From assembly GCF_011927665.1 (NCBI RefSeq), contig NZ_JAATJA010000002.1:1091944-1155943 (forward strand): a stretch of DNA of 64,000 nt, in the 5' to 3' direction. This document shows positions 1 to 9,220 of the stretch, one piece after another. The notes under the pieces were generated by a model. That model did no database searches. It was not told the origin of the DNA and was given only the letters and a program-made list of their open reading frames with translations. The position numbers and the translations under genes are program-made. Source of the stretch: Desulfobaculum xiamenense (lineage in GTDB: Bacteria > Desulfobacterota > Desulfovibrionia > Desulfovibrionales > Desulfovibrionaceae). The stretch's first letter is position 1, and every line of letters begins with the position of its first letter.

Positions 1-1
1 C

Positions 2-1150
<1,149 letters not shown>

Positions 1151-1159
1151 CGGATTTAG

Positions 1160-1171
1160 TTGCATATGCAA
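1160..1171. promoter_or_regulatory. 12-bp perfect palindrome, possible operator
   Basis: TTGCATATGCAA is self-complementary over 12 bp and lies 10 bp after the fumC stop, about 100 bp before the next start codon. Dimeric regulators bind sites of this type, but I cannot name one. Function is inferred only from symmetry and position. Confidence 0.3.
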
Positions 1172-1211
1172 TAATCGGATTGCCACATGTGTCCAAAAGA
1201 TATATGTGCCA

Positions 1212-1244
1212 GATGCGGCAAGGGGCGGTTGCGCCCGCCGCATC
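1212..1244 (+). other. hairpin in leader of the FakA-DegV gene
   Basis: GATGCGGC (1212-1219) pairs with GCCGCATC (1237-1244). Inside, GGGCG (1223-1227) pairs with CGCCC (1232-1236) around a GTTG loop, leaving a 3-nt bulge. No U-run follows, so it is not a standard intrinsic terminator. It could stabilise the fumC transcript end or act in the 5' leader of the downstream gene. Confidence 0.4.
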
Positions 1245-1269
1245 ATTTCCAGCGCATAGAGGAGAACCC

Positions 1270-3084
1270 ATGGCTCCTACGCCAAACAGAATACAGTACA
1301 TAGACGGCATTCGCTTCAAGCGTATTCTCTTCGCTGCGGCGAAGCGCCTTATCGACAAGCATCGTCACCTCGACGAAATCAATGTCTTCCCCGTGCCCGA
1401 CGGAGACACCGGCTCGAACATGGCCGGAACCATGCGCTCCATCGTGGACGGCGCCTCCAAGTCCCTCGATCAGTCCATCGACAAGATGAGCAAGACCATC
1501 GCCGAATCCGCGCTGCTTGGTGCGCGTGGCAATTCCGGCGTCATCCTTGCTCAGTTCTTCTGCGGCTTTTCCGAGGGTGTGAAGGATCTGTGCCGCATCA
1601 CGCCCAAGCAATTCGCCGAGGCCGCCTCCGAAGCCGCACGACGTGCCAAGGAATCCATGGCCAACCCGCGTGAGGGCACGATTCTGACCGTCATCACCGA
1701 CTGGGCCGATCATCTGAAGGACAATTGCGACAAGTATCGCGATTTTCCCGAGCTGTTGCAGGATTCCCTGCGCCGCGCCCAGACCTCGCTCAAGGAGACC
1801 ACAGACAAGCTCGCGTCCCTCAAGACAGCGGGCGTTGTCGATGCCGGTGCGCAGGGCTTCGTGTACCTGCTGGACGGCATTGTCGATTTTGTCGAGCGCG
1901 GCCGACTGGATATGAAGGTCGAGCGCGAGATCATCGGCGAAAAGGGCAGCGGCAGCGGCCGGGCGCAGGAGCGCGTGGCGGTGGAGGAACTGACCTTCCG
2001 CTTCTGCACGGAATGCATGCTCACCGGCAAGGACATCGATCGTGACGCCCTGCGTGGCGAGCTTTCCGCCATCGGCGACAGCCTGATCGTGGCCGGAACG
2101 TCCGAGACGGTGCGCATTCACGTCCATTCCAACGAGCCGGAGCGCGTCTTCGAGATCGCCGCCGCATACGGCGAGATGTCCCGCCGCAAGATCGACGACA
2201 TGCTCCAGCAGCATCGCGACCTCGTGGCCAAGGCGAGGCAGAAGGTCGGCATCGTTACCGATTCCTGCTGTGACCTGCCCGAACCGTTCCTGCGCAAGTA
2301 CGGCATCGGCGTCGCGCCGCTCACGCTCAATCTCAACGGGCAGGAGTTCCTCGACAAGGTCGACATCACGGCCGAGGAATTCAATGACCGCCTGCGCGTG
2401 TCGGAATCCGCCAAGACCTCGCAGCCCGCACCTGTCGAATTCAAGACCGTCTACGAGTCCATGCTCGACCAGTACGAGGACATCGTCTCCGTGCATCTGT
2501 GCGCCGCCAACAGCGGCACCTTCCAGGGTGCGCGGACCATGGCCTCGACCCTGGCCGATGATCGCATTTCGGTGGTGGACAGCAACAACCTTACCGTCGG
2601 CCTCGGCCTTGTGGTGCGCGAGGCGGCCCTTGCCGCAGCACGCGGTCTCGATGCCGCAGAGGTTGCCGACGTGGCGCGCGACGCCGCCAGCCGCGTGCGC
2701 ATCTTCGTGACGCTCGAAACACTGGACTTCGCCGTGCGCGGCGGCCGCATGTCCCGCAAGATGGGCGTGGTGGCCAAGGCGCTCAACATCAAGCCCGTTT
2801 TGACCTTCCATCCCGTCACCGGCAAGGCCACTGTCATCGGCAAGGGCTTTGGCGTGCACCACGCGCGTGGCATTCTCATGCGCAACGTGCGCAAGGTTGC
2901 CGAGGACAAGCGCAACCTGCGCTTCGCCGTGGCCCACGTGGCCGCTCCGGAGACCGCTCGTCGCTATGCGGACCTGCTGTGGTCGGTGTTCGGCGTCGAG
3001 CCGCTGTACTCCATGGAGGCTTCGCCCGTGCTGGGATGCTATTCCGGCCTTGGCGCGGCGGCCGTGGCTGTGCTCGGCGACTAG
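1270..3084 (+). CDS. FakA-type DAK2 kinase fused to FakB-type DegV fatty-acid-binding domain
   Basis: 604 residues. Residues ~10-210 are a DAK2/DhaL nucleotide-binding domain with NVFPVPDGDTGSNM (38-51) and ALLGARGNSGVI. Residues ~235-320 match the middle domain of FakA ('FRFCTECM', 'RIHVHSNEP', 'YGEMSRRKIDDM'). Residues ~325-604 are a DegV/EDD fold starting KVGIVTDSCCDLP, with TSQPAPVEF, NSGTFQGA and VRGGRMSRKMG. In Firmicutes, FakA (kinase) and FakB (fatty-acid carrier) are separate proteins that phosphorylate exogenous fatty acids to acyl-phosphate; here one chain carries both, so a self-contained acyl kinase is inferred. The ATG is chosen because GAGGAG precedes it; an in-frame ATG 90 bp upstream lacks such a site and lies in the leader hairpin region. 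Monocistronic: a strong terminator follows. Confidence 0.88.
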   Translation: MAPTPNRIQYIDGIRFKRILFAAAKRLIDKHRHLDEINVFPVPDGDTGSNMAGTMRSIVDGASKSLDQSIDKMSKTIAESALLGARGNSGVILAQFFCGFSEGVKDLCRITPKQFAEAASEAARRAKESMANPREGTILTVITDWADHLKDNCDKYRDFPELLQDSLRRAQTSLKETTDKLASLKTAGVVDAGAQGFVYLLDGIVDFVERGRLDMKVEREIIGEKGSGSGRAQERVAVEELTFRFCTECMLTGKDIDRDALRGELSAIGDSLIVAGTSETVRIHVHSNEPERVFEIAAAYGEMSRRKIDDMLQQHRDLVAKARQKVGIVTDSCCDLPEPFLRKYGIGVAPLTLNLNGQEFLDKVDITAEEFNDRLRVSESAKTSQPAPVEFKTVYESMLDQYEDIVSVHLCAANSGTFQGARTMASTLADDRISVVDSNNLTVGLGLVVREAALAAARGLDAAEVADVARDAASRVRIFVTLETLDFAVRGGRMSRKMGVVAKALNIKPVLTFHPVTGKATVIGKGFGVHHARGILMRNVRKVAEDKRNLRFAVAHVAAPETARRYADLLWSVFGVEPLYSMEASPVLGCYSGLGAAAVAVLGD

Positions 3085-3119
3085 TTTTCCTCGCTGCTGA
3101 GGGACGCAGACATATCATG

Positions 3120-3159
3120 AAGGCCCCACGCTCGCTTGAGCGTGGGGCCTTCGTTTTTT
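3120..3159 (+). terminator. intrinsic terminator after the FakA-DegV gene
   Basis: A perfect 14-bp stem, AAGGCCCCACGCTC / GAGCGTGGGGCCTT, closes a GCTT loop and is followed by CGTTTTTT. Confidence 0.93.
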
Positions 3160-3180
3160 GCTTGGCTGATGAGGGTGACG

Positions 3181-3216
3181 AAAAAGGGACCACAGGCGCA
3201 ACGCGCCTGTGGCCCC
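3181..3216 (-). terminator. intrinsic terminator of the pnt operon
   Basis: Read on the minus strand, GGGGCCACAGGCGC pairs with GCGCCTGTGGTCCC (one mismatch) around a GTT loop and is followed by TTTTT. It faces the terminator of the opposing gene. Confidence 0.85.
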
Positions 3217-3244
3217 TTCGTGGGTTCGGGATGGAACCGTGAGG

Positions 3245-4630
3245 CTAGAGTTCCTTCATGGCTTCGCAGATCTGCTGGACGGCCTTTTTGCCGTCCTCGA
3301 AGTACATGAGGGCGTTGTCCGCGGAGAAGAGCGGGTTCGGGATGCGTGCAAAGCCCGGCGAGAGGCTGCGCTTGACCACGATGACCGTGCGGCATTCGTC
3401 CACGTTGATGATCGGCATGCCCGCGATGGGGCTTGCGGGATCGGTCTTGGCCAGCGGGTTGACCACGTCGTTGGCGCCGAGGACGATGGCCACGTCGATC
3501 TGGCTCATCTCGGGATTGATGGAGTCCATTTCGCGCAGCTTGTCGTAGGGCACCTCGGCCTCGGCCAGCAGCACGTTCATGTGTCCGGGCATGCGTCCGG
3601 CCACGGGGTGGATGGCGAATTCCACGGTGGTGCCGCGCGCCTCCAACTGGTTCATGAGGTCGCGTACGGCGTGCTGGGCCTGCGCCACGGCCATGCCGTA
3701 GCCGGGCACGACGACCACGCGCTGCGCGCCGTCGAGGATCATCGCCACTTCCTCGCCGGAGGTGGCCTTCACCTTGCCCGCGTATACGTCGTCCGCCGAT
3801 GCGGTCTTTTCGCCGGGGCCGAGGGAACCGCCAAAGAGGACGTTGGTCAGCGAGCGGTTCATGGCGCGGCACATGATCTTGGTCAGGATGATGCCGGACG
3901 CGCCGACCAGCGAGCCGGCGATGATGAGCATGTTGTTTTCGAGCACGAAGCCCGTGGCCGAGGCGGCAATGCCGGAGTACGAGTTGAGCAGGGCGATGAC
4001 GACGGGCATGTCCGCGCCGCCGATGGCCATGGTCAGCAGCACGCCGAGCACCGACGCCGCGCCGACCATCACCCAGTAGCCGGTGATGTCTTCGGGGACG
4101 ATGGAGACGTAGACGCCAAGGCCCACCGTGACTACTGCCAGTGCGAGGTTCACGAGGCGCTGGCCGCCGAAGCTGCATGCGCCTTCGAGGAACAGCCGCT
4201 GGAGCTTGCCGAATGCCACGAAGCTGCCCCAGAACGTCACGCCGCCGATGATGCCCGAAAGGGCCGTGGCGATGGAGAACTGGAGGCCGGGCGCGGCGCC
4301 GCTGGCCTGCACGAGGGTGGCCCCGGCCACGAGGACCGATGCGCCGCCGCCGAAGCCGTTGAACAGGGCCACGAGCTGCGGCATGGCCGTCATCTCGATC
4401 TTCATGGCCAGCACGGCACCGATGGCCGCGCCGAGCACGATGCCCGCGAAGATGTATTCGAAGCTCAGGATGTTCTTGTCGAACAGCGTCACAGCCACGG
4501 CCAGCAGCATGCCGAAGGCGGACAGGACGTTGCCGCGCACGGCGCTTTTGGGGTGGGTGAGGCCCTTGATGCCGAGGATGAACAGGACCGAGGCCAAGAG
4601 GTAGACGAGGTTGATGATGGACAGGTTCAT
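3245..4630 (-). CDS. pntB: NAD(P) transhydrogenase, beta subunit (domains II C-terminal part and III)
   Basis: PntB, 461 residues, completes the membrane proton channel (about nine predicted helices in the first ~270 residues, starting IINLVYLLASVLFILGIKGL) and carries the cytosolic NADP(H)-binding domain III. That domain shows the Rossmann motif VVPGYGMAVAQAQ and 'IVLGANDVVNP'. The enzyme couples hydride transfer between NADH and NADP+ to proton translocation and typically supplies NADPH. It lies 4 bp after pntAB, so it is translationally coupled as the last gene of pntAA-pntAB-pntB. Length fits the three-subunit form. Confidence 0.96.
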   Translation of the reverse strand: MNLSIINLVYLLASVLFILGIKGLTHPKSAVRGNVLSAFGMLLAVAVTLFDKNILSFEYIFAGIVLGAAIGAVLAMKIEMTAMPQLVALFNGFGGGASVLVAGATLVQASGAAPGLQFSIATALSGIIGGVTFWGSFVAFGKLQRLFLEGACSFGGQRLVNLALAVVTVGLGVYVSIVPEDITGYWVMVGAASVLGVLLTMAIGGADMPVVIALLNSYSGIAASATGFVLENNMLIIAGSLVGASGIILTKIMCRAMNRSLTNVLFGGSLGPGEKTASADDVYAGKVKATSGEEVAMILDGAQRVVVVPGYGMAVAQAQHAVRDLMNQLEARGTTVEFAIHPVAGRMPGHMNVLLAEAEVPYDKLREMDSINPEMSQIDVAIVLGANDVVNPLAKTDPASPIAGMPIINVDECRTVIVVKRSLSPGFARIPNPLFSADNALMYFEDGKKAVQQICEAMKEL

Positions 4631-4634
4631 GGGG

Positions 4635-4919
4635 CTACCTCTTCTTCTGCTGGAACATTGCGAGCATGCGGTGCGTGACCATGAAGCCGCCCACCACGTT
4701 GACGGTGGCGAAGACCAGTGCAGCGATGCCGAGGATGGTCGAGGTCAGGGAATGCTCGCTTCCCGCGGCGATGAGCGCGCCGACGAGGGTGATGCCGGAG
4801 ATGGCGTTGGTTCCGGACATCAGCGGCGTGTGCAGCGTCGGCGGAACCTTGGTGATCACTTCGAATCCCACGAAGACCGCGAGGACGAAGATCGTGAGGC
4901 CTATGACGAAGGTTTCCAT
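4635..4919 (-). CDS. pntAB: NAD(P) transhydrogenase, alpha subunit part 2 (membrane domain)
   Basis: A small integral membrane protein of 94 residues with three hydrophobic segments (roughly 3-22, 37-55 and 58-82), matching the split C-terminal membrane portion of the alpha subunit found in Rhodospirillum-type transhydrogenases. Its start 'METFVIGLTIFVLAVFVGFEV' and the segment HTPLMSGTNAISGI, with the conserved SGTNAISG, are typical of the family. It sits between pntAA (46 bp gap) and pntB (4 bp gap), as expected for the three-gene operon. Confidence 0.94.
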   Translation of the reverse strand: METFVIGLTIFVLAVFVGFEVITKVPPTLHTPLMSGTNAISGITLVGALIAAGSEHSLTSTILGIAALVFATVNVVGGFMVTHRMLAMFQQKKR

Positions 4920-4965
4920 TCGGACTCTCCCAGAATGCCTGCGCGGTCAGCGCGCAGGGGGGCGG

Positions 4966-6126
4966 TTATTCGTAGCACTGCTCCAGACATTCGACGATGC
5001 GCGGATGAACCACGTGGCCCCCGTGGGTGACCATGGTGCCGGAGACGACCTCGTCGTCGCGGTTCATGTCGAGCGCGCCGTTTTTCATCATCGAGAGAAG
5101 CAGTGTGGTGATGTTCTTGCCGTACATCTGGCTCGCGTCGCGCGCGAGGTCCGACGGAACGTTGGTGGGGCCGAGGATGGTGACGCCGTTGTGGTCCACG
5201 ATCTCGTCGGGGCGCGTCAGTTCGCAGTTTCCGCCGGTGAGCGCGGCGAGGTCCACGACGACGGAACCGGGATGCATGGATTCGACCATATCGCGGGTGA
5301 CCAGCACCGGAGCCTTGCGTCCGGGAATGGCCGCCGTGGTGATGACCACGTCGTTGGCGGCGACAACGCGGGCCATGAGCTCGCGCTGCTTGCGGTAGAA
5401 TTCCTCGCCCATGGCCTTGGCGTAGCCTCCGGTGTCCTCGGAGTCCTTGGCGTCGAGCTCCATCTCGACGAACTTGGCACCGAGGCTCTGGACCTGTTCG
5501 CGCACGGCGGGGCGTACGTCGTAGGCCTCGACCACAGCGCCGAGGCGCTTGGCCTGCGCAATGGCCATCAGGCCCGCCACGCCGACGCCGATGACGAAGA
5601 CGCGGGCCGGGGTGATGGTTCCTGCGGCGGTCATCAGCATGGGAAACATCTTGGGCAGGTGCGTTGCCGCCAGCAGCACGGCGCGGTAGCCCGCGAGCGT
5701 GGCCATGGACGACAGCGCATCCATGCTCTGCGCCCGCGTGATGCGCGGGATGAGTTCCATGGAGAAGAGTGTGGCACCCGTTTCGGCGACGCGGCGGGAA
5801 ATGGCGGGATGCGTGAAGGGATCGGTGAGCCCGATGAGCACGTGCTCGGGCCGCAGAAGCTCGATGTCCCGCGATCCTTCCTCGGGATTGGCTCCCGGAG
5901 TGCGGACTTGCAGGATGATGTCGGCCATGCGGAAGAGGTCCGCGCGGTCCTGGACGATGGTTGCGCCCTTCTCTGTGTAGGCCGCGTCGGTGAAGCCCGC
6001 CTGCGTGCCTGCCCCGGTCTCGACGAAGACGCCAAGACCGGCCTTGACGAGGCCCGGAATCGCAGCCGGTGCGATGGCCACGCGTCTTTCGCCGGGAAAG
6101 GTTTCCCTTGGAACTGCCACATTCAT
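4966..6126 (-). CDS. pntAA: NAD(P) transhydrogenase, alpha subunit part 1 (NAD-binding domain I)
   Basis: 386 residues, soluble. It belongs to the alanine dehydrogenase/PntAA family: the N-terminus MNVAVPRETFPGERRVA is the family start, and the Rossmann glycine motif is VIGVGVAGLMAIAQAKRLGA. Domain I binds NADH and passes hydride to NADPH in domain III. The downstream membrane subunits and the lack of alanine dehydrogenase-specific context favour transhydrogenase over alanine dehydrogenase. AAGGAG lies 10 nt upstream of the ATG. It is the first gene of the pnt operon, and the 119-bp space to the upstream HDOD gene suggests its own promoter, though no clear box is visible. Confidence 0.95.
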   Translation of the reverse strand: MNVAVPRETFPGERRVAIAPAAIPGLVKAGLGVFVETGAGTQAGFTDAAYTEKGATIVQDRADLFRMADIILQVRTPGANPEEGSRDIELLRPEHVLIGLTDPFTHPAISRRVAETGATLFSMELIPRITRAQSMDALSSMATLAGYRAVLLAATHLPKMFPMLMTAAGTITPARVFVIGVGVAGLMAIAQAKRLGAVVEAYDVRPAVREQVQSLGAKFVEMELDAKDSEDTGGYAKAMGEEFYRKQRELMARVVAANDVVITTAAIPGRKAPVLVTRDMVESMHPGSVVVDLAALTGGNCELTRPDEIVDHNGVTILGPTNVPSDLARDASQMYGKNITTLLLSMMKNGALDMNRDDEVVSGTMVTHGGHVVHPRIVECLEQCYE

Positions 6127-6245
6127 GTCGCGTAATCTCCTTATTGCGCTGGTTGACCCTTCTGAAGCGCGTCATGTGTAAATCATTTCGGGTCGGAAGA
6201 CTATCTATTGCGTAGGCAAGGATTGGGTTGGACGCAGAGGGGCGC

Positions 6246-7475
6246 TCACGCGCTCGAGGAATGGCGGGTAAAGGCGTCGGCCCATGCGAGGGCGGCGTTG
6301 TAGGCGTTGGTGATGGTGGCGAAGTCGAACCCGAGGCCCGCCACGATGGATTCGAGGCGTTCCCAGCCTGCAAGTTCGTAGCAGTTCACCATGTCGAGCC
6401 AATCCCGATGCGGGGACGGCGCGCCGAGGAGCGCGTCGCGCAACTCCTGGGAGAGGGGGAGCCGGGCTACGATGGCGTTCATGGGCATTTCGAGGATGGA
6501 TTCGAGCATGGAGAACAGCCCGAGCAGGAATATCTGGTCGGGGTCGAAGTCCGGGGACTTTTTTGCTCTGGCGAGTATTTCGAAGAACTTCGCACGCTTG
6601 AGGGCCGTGATGAGCAGTTCCTCGGTCCGGATGTCGGGGTTCAGGTCGGTGAAGACGATGATCCGCAGCCAGTGGCTGAGTTGCTTCCAGCCGAGGATGA
6701 CCACGGCCTGCTTGATGGAGTTGATCCGTTCGGGAAAGCTGAACGCGGCGGAGTTGAGGTAGGTGAGCAGGCGGTAGCTGAGCGCCGCGTCGTTGCGGAT
6801 GGCAGCGGAGAGTTCGTCGAAGTCCTCTTCGGCGCGCTCGATGATTTCGAGCAATTGGAAGCGGGACGATTCGTGTGAGGTGAGTTCCCGGCGGTCGAGG
6901 TTTTCCGGTACGGCAAAGAAGGGGCCGGAGAACAGTACGCAGCCTGCGGCGCGGACTTCGGCGAGATGCTGGCGATCCTGCACATGGCGCGCGACGAGCT
7001 GCGAACCGTTCTGGCAGTGTTCGCGGATGGCCTCGATTCTGCGGGCGTCGCAGGCGATGGTGTCGATGAGCACGAAGTCCGCGAGGCGGACGGATGTTTC
7101 CTGCGGGAGAAAGCTTTCATCCGTGTCGATGGCCACGGCGTATCCGCGGCGCTTGAGGAGCGTGAAGACCATTTCGAGGTCGTCGTTCATGGGTTGGTCC
7201 GGGATGACGATGACGGTCTTTCCCGGAGGCATGGCCGAGAGCGCGTTCTGTCTGAAGTCGATGAGCACGGTCTTGCCCGCTTCGCACAGGCTGGTGGCCG
7301 TGAATCGCGCTCCGGCGTCGGTCGGCGCCGGGGGGAGGAGCTCGTCCAGTTCCCGGCCGGTCTCCGTGCTGAACACAAGCTCGTAGCCCCACACGGTGTA
7401 GTCCGTCGCGAAGATGGGCTGCCGGGTGAAGAATGTGGCGAGAACGTTGTTTGAGGTGGTCGGTTCGCGGTGCAT
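6246..7475 (-). CDS. EAL-like/HDOD signalling protein (YuxH/CdgJ type), degenerate EAL
   Basis: 409 residues in two domains. Residues ~10-190 resemble an EAL fold (start TFFTRQPIFATDYTVWGYELVF), but the catalytic EAL motif reads YELVF and the usual DDFG motif reads DTDE, so phosphodiesterase activity is unlikely. Residues ~200-385 form an HDOD domain ('IERAEEDFDELSAAIRND', 'SYRLLTYLNSAAF', 'SIKQAVVILG'). Related proteins act in motility and c-di-GMP signalling as non-enzymatic modules. The ATG is chosen because GGAGAT lies upstream at ribosome-binding distance; the frame stays open 246 bp further upstream into the cyuA promoter region without such a site. It is divergent from cyuA and 119 bp ahead of pntAA. 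Confidence 0.85.
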   Translation of the reverse strand: MHREPTTSNNVLATFFTRQPIFATDYTVWGYELVFSTETGRELDELLPPAPTDAGARFTATSLCEAGKTVLIDFRQNALSAMPPGKTVIVIPDQPMNDDLEMVFTLLKRRGYAVAIDTDESFLPQETSVRLADFVLIDTIACDARRIEAIREHCQNGSQLVARHVQDRQHLAEVRAAGCVLFSGPFFAVPENLDRRELTSHESSRFQLLEIIERAEEDFDELSAAIRNDAALSYRLLTYLNSAAFSFPERINSIKQAVVILGWKQLSHWLRIIVFTDLNPDIRTEELLITALKRAKFFEILARAKKSPDFDPDQIFLLGLFSMLESILEMPMNAIVARLPLSQELRDALLGAPSPHRDWLDMVNCYELAGWERLESIVAGLGFDFATITNAYNAALAWADAFTRHSSSA

Positions 7476-7557
7476 GCCGATCTCCTGCTGGACGCTTGGC
7501 GGTTTATGTCGACTGTAGCGCAGCTTGAGTGACGTGCCAAGAGTTCGGCGAACCTGC

Positions 7558-7591
7558 TTGACCGCATGTGGAACCGAACGTATTGCGTTCG
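7558..7591 (+). promoter_or_regulatory. candidate promoter and overlapping inverted repeat upstream of cyuA
   Basis: TTGACC (7558-7563) and TATTGC (7581-7586) are separated by 17 bp. The inverted repeat CGAACG-TATTG-CGTTCG (7575-7591) covers the -10 hexamer, a layout consistent with a repressor site. The -10 match is weak (3/6). Confidence 0.4.
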
Positions 7592-7647
7592 TATCGTATG
7601 TCTTTATTTTAAAATGTTTTTTGAATGGCTTCGGAGGGTGCAAGCCG

Positions 7648-8964
7648 ATGACGTTTTCCATCAAGGATATTCTGCTCATGGAGGTTGCGCCCGCGCTTGG
7701 GTGCACGGAGCCGGTGGCCATAGCTCTTGCCGCGGCGGCGGCCGCATCCCTGCTCGATCACCCGGAGCCGGACGCCATCGAGGTTTGGGTCGATCCCAAT
7801 ATCTACAAGAATGGCCTCGCGGTCATCATTCCCGGGACGGGTGGGTTGGTCGGTCTCGATACCGCTGCTGCGCTTGGTGCGTTTGGCGGGGATGCCTCGC
7901 GCGGACTGGAGGTGCTGGACACCGTGGACGATGCCGCCGTGGACCGGACCCGCGCCTGTGTGCGGGACGCACGGGTGCTGGTGAACCTGCTGGAGGACCG
8001 CAAGGGGCTGTTCATCCGTGTGCTCATCCGCAGTGGTGCCGACACCGCCGAGGCGGTCATCGAGGGCGTCCACGACAATATCACCACACTGCTTCGCAAT
8101 GGGCAGCCGGTGGCAGATTCTCCGCTCGTCGCGTCGAAGCGGGGGGTGGACAAGGGCGGGCTGTGCGCCCTCGAAGAGTGGCTGAAGGCGCAAAGCCTCG
8201 ACCGGCTGCTGGAACTTCTCGACGGACTCGATGCGGACGATCTGGTTTTTCTGCGTGAGGGCGTGGATACCAACATGCGGCTGGCCGAATACGGCCTGCG
8301 CAACGATCCTGGGCTTGGCGTCGGGCGGACCCTCGAACGGTTGGTGCGCCAGAAACTCATCTGTCGCGACATGGTGCAGGCCGCTCGCATTCTGACCTCC
8401 GCCGCCGCCGATGCGCGGATGGGCGGTGCCCGGCTTCCGGCCATGAGTTCCGCCGGGAGCGGCAACCATGGCCTGACCGCCATCCTGCCCATCCGGGCGG
8501 TATACGACTACGTGGCCTGTACCGAGGAGGATATGCTCCGCGCCGTGGCGCTTAGCCATGTCGTCACCGCCTACGTCAAGGCCTACACGGGGCGGCTGTC
8601 CGCAGTGTGCGGATGTTCCGTGGCCGCCGGAGCCGGAGCGACGGCGGGTGTCGCGCTCCTGCTTGGCGGTTCGGCGCGTCATGTGGCGGGTGCGATCAAG
8701 AATCTCACCGGCGATCTTGCGGGGGTGATCTGCGACGGGGCCAAGGCCGGGTGCGCGCTCAAGCTGGCCACTGCGGCCGGAACGGCGGTGCAGGCCGCGC
8801 TGTTTGCCCTTCAGGGCGTGAACGTCTGGGAGACCGATGGCATCATCGGCCCCTCGCCCGAAAAGACCATGCAGAACATCGGCACGCTTTCGACCGAGGG
8901 GATGATCGAGACGGACCGCACGATTCTGAAGATCATGCTGGAGAAACGCTTCTCCGGATATTGA
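7648..8964 (+). CDS. cyuA: L-cysteine desulfidase family protein (CyuA/YhaM, UPF0597)
   Basis: 438 residues. The serine dehydratase alpha-chain-like fold of this family binds an oxygen-sensitive [4Fe-4S] cluster and splits L-cysteine into pyruvate, ammonia and sulfide. Visible family features are the N-terminal ALGCTEPVAIAL (C19), AVCGCSVAAGAGATAG and VICDGAKAGCALK, which provide the conserved cysteines, and 'SSAGSGNHGLTAILP'. The ATG has GGAGGG 9 nt upstream; an earlier in-frame ATG would overlap the promoter candidate. It is monocistronic, with a stem-loop terminator immediately downstream. Specificity for cysteine is inferred from the family; related proteins may use other substrates. Confidence 0.88.
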   Translation: MTFSIKDILLMEVAPALGCTEPVAIALAAAAAASLLDHPEPDAIEVWVDPNIYKNGLAVIIPGTGGLVGLDTAAALGAFGGDASRGLEVLDTVDDAAVDRTRACVRDARVLVNLLEDRKGLFIRVLIRSGADTAEAVIEGVHDNITTLLRNGQPVADSPLVASKRGVDKGGLCALEEWLKAQSLDRLLELLDGLDADDLVFLREGVDTNMRLAEYGLRNDPGLGVGRTLERLVRQKLICRDMVQAARILTSAAADARMGGARLPAMSSAGSGNHGLTAILPIRAVYDYVACTEEDMLRAVALSHVVTAYVKAYTGRLSAVCGCSVAAGAGATAGVALLLGGSARHVAGAIKNLTGDLAGVICDGAKAGCALKLATAAGTAVQAALFALQGVNVWETDGIIGPSPEKTMQNIGTLSTEGMIETDRTILKIMLEKRFSGY

Positions 8965-8989
8965 GTGCACGAGGCCCCGCGATGTTCGG

Positions 8990-9023
8990 AAGGCCCCTCG
9001 ACGCCACGCGTCGAGGGGCCTTT
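8990..9023 (+). terminator. stem-loop terminator after cyuA
   Basis: A perfect 14-bp stem, AAGGCCCCTCGACG / CGTCGAGGGGCCTT, encloses CCACG. Only three T residues follow, so termination may be partial. Confidence 0.75.
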
Positions 9024-9067
9024 GAGCGTATGGAATCCTTGATCGCGCACATGAGCGCACGCAATGA

Positions 9068-9096
9068 TTGACGATAACTGGCTTTATGCTTAACTT
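9068..9096 (+). promoter_or_regulatory. candidate sigma-70-type promoter for the chemoreceptor gene
   Basis: TTGACG, 17-bp spacer, TAACTT. The -35 is good and the -10 weak. It lies about 125 bp before the chosen ATG. No sigma-28 motif is visible here. Confidence 0.35.
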
Positions 9097-9220
9097 TGAA
9101 TTGTTGAGTGAAAAGGTCTGATATGGCGTGTCCAGTACGCCGGATGAAAATCGTTGCACGGCAGTGACCATGCGGGTAATGTTGGGACAATGGGACCAAT
9201 CGAACATTGGGGGTGGCATC

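Noticed and set aside
1243..2937. 564-codon antisense frame in the FakA-DegV gene
   Set aside because: Same codon-bias artefact; the sense protein has clear conserved motifs throughout.
3209..4678. 489-codon plus-strand frame over pntB
   Set aside because: Antisense to a well-defined membrane protein, no ribosome-binding site, biased composition.
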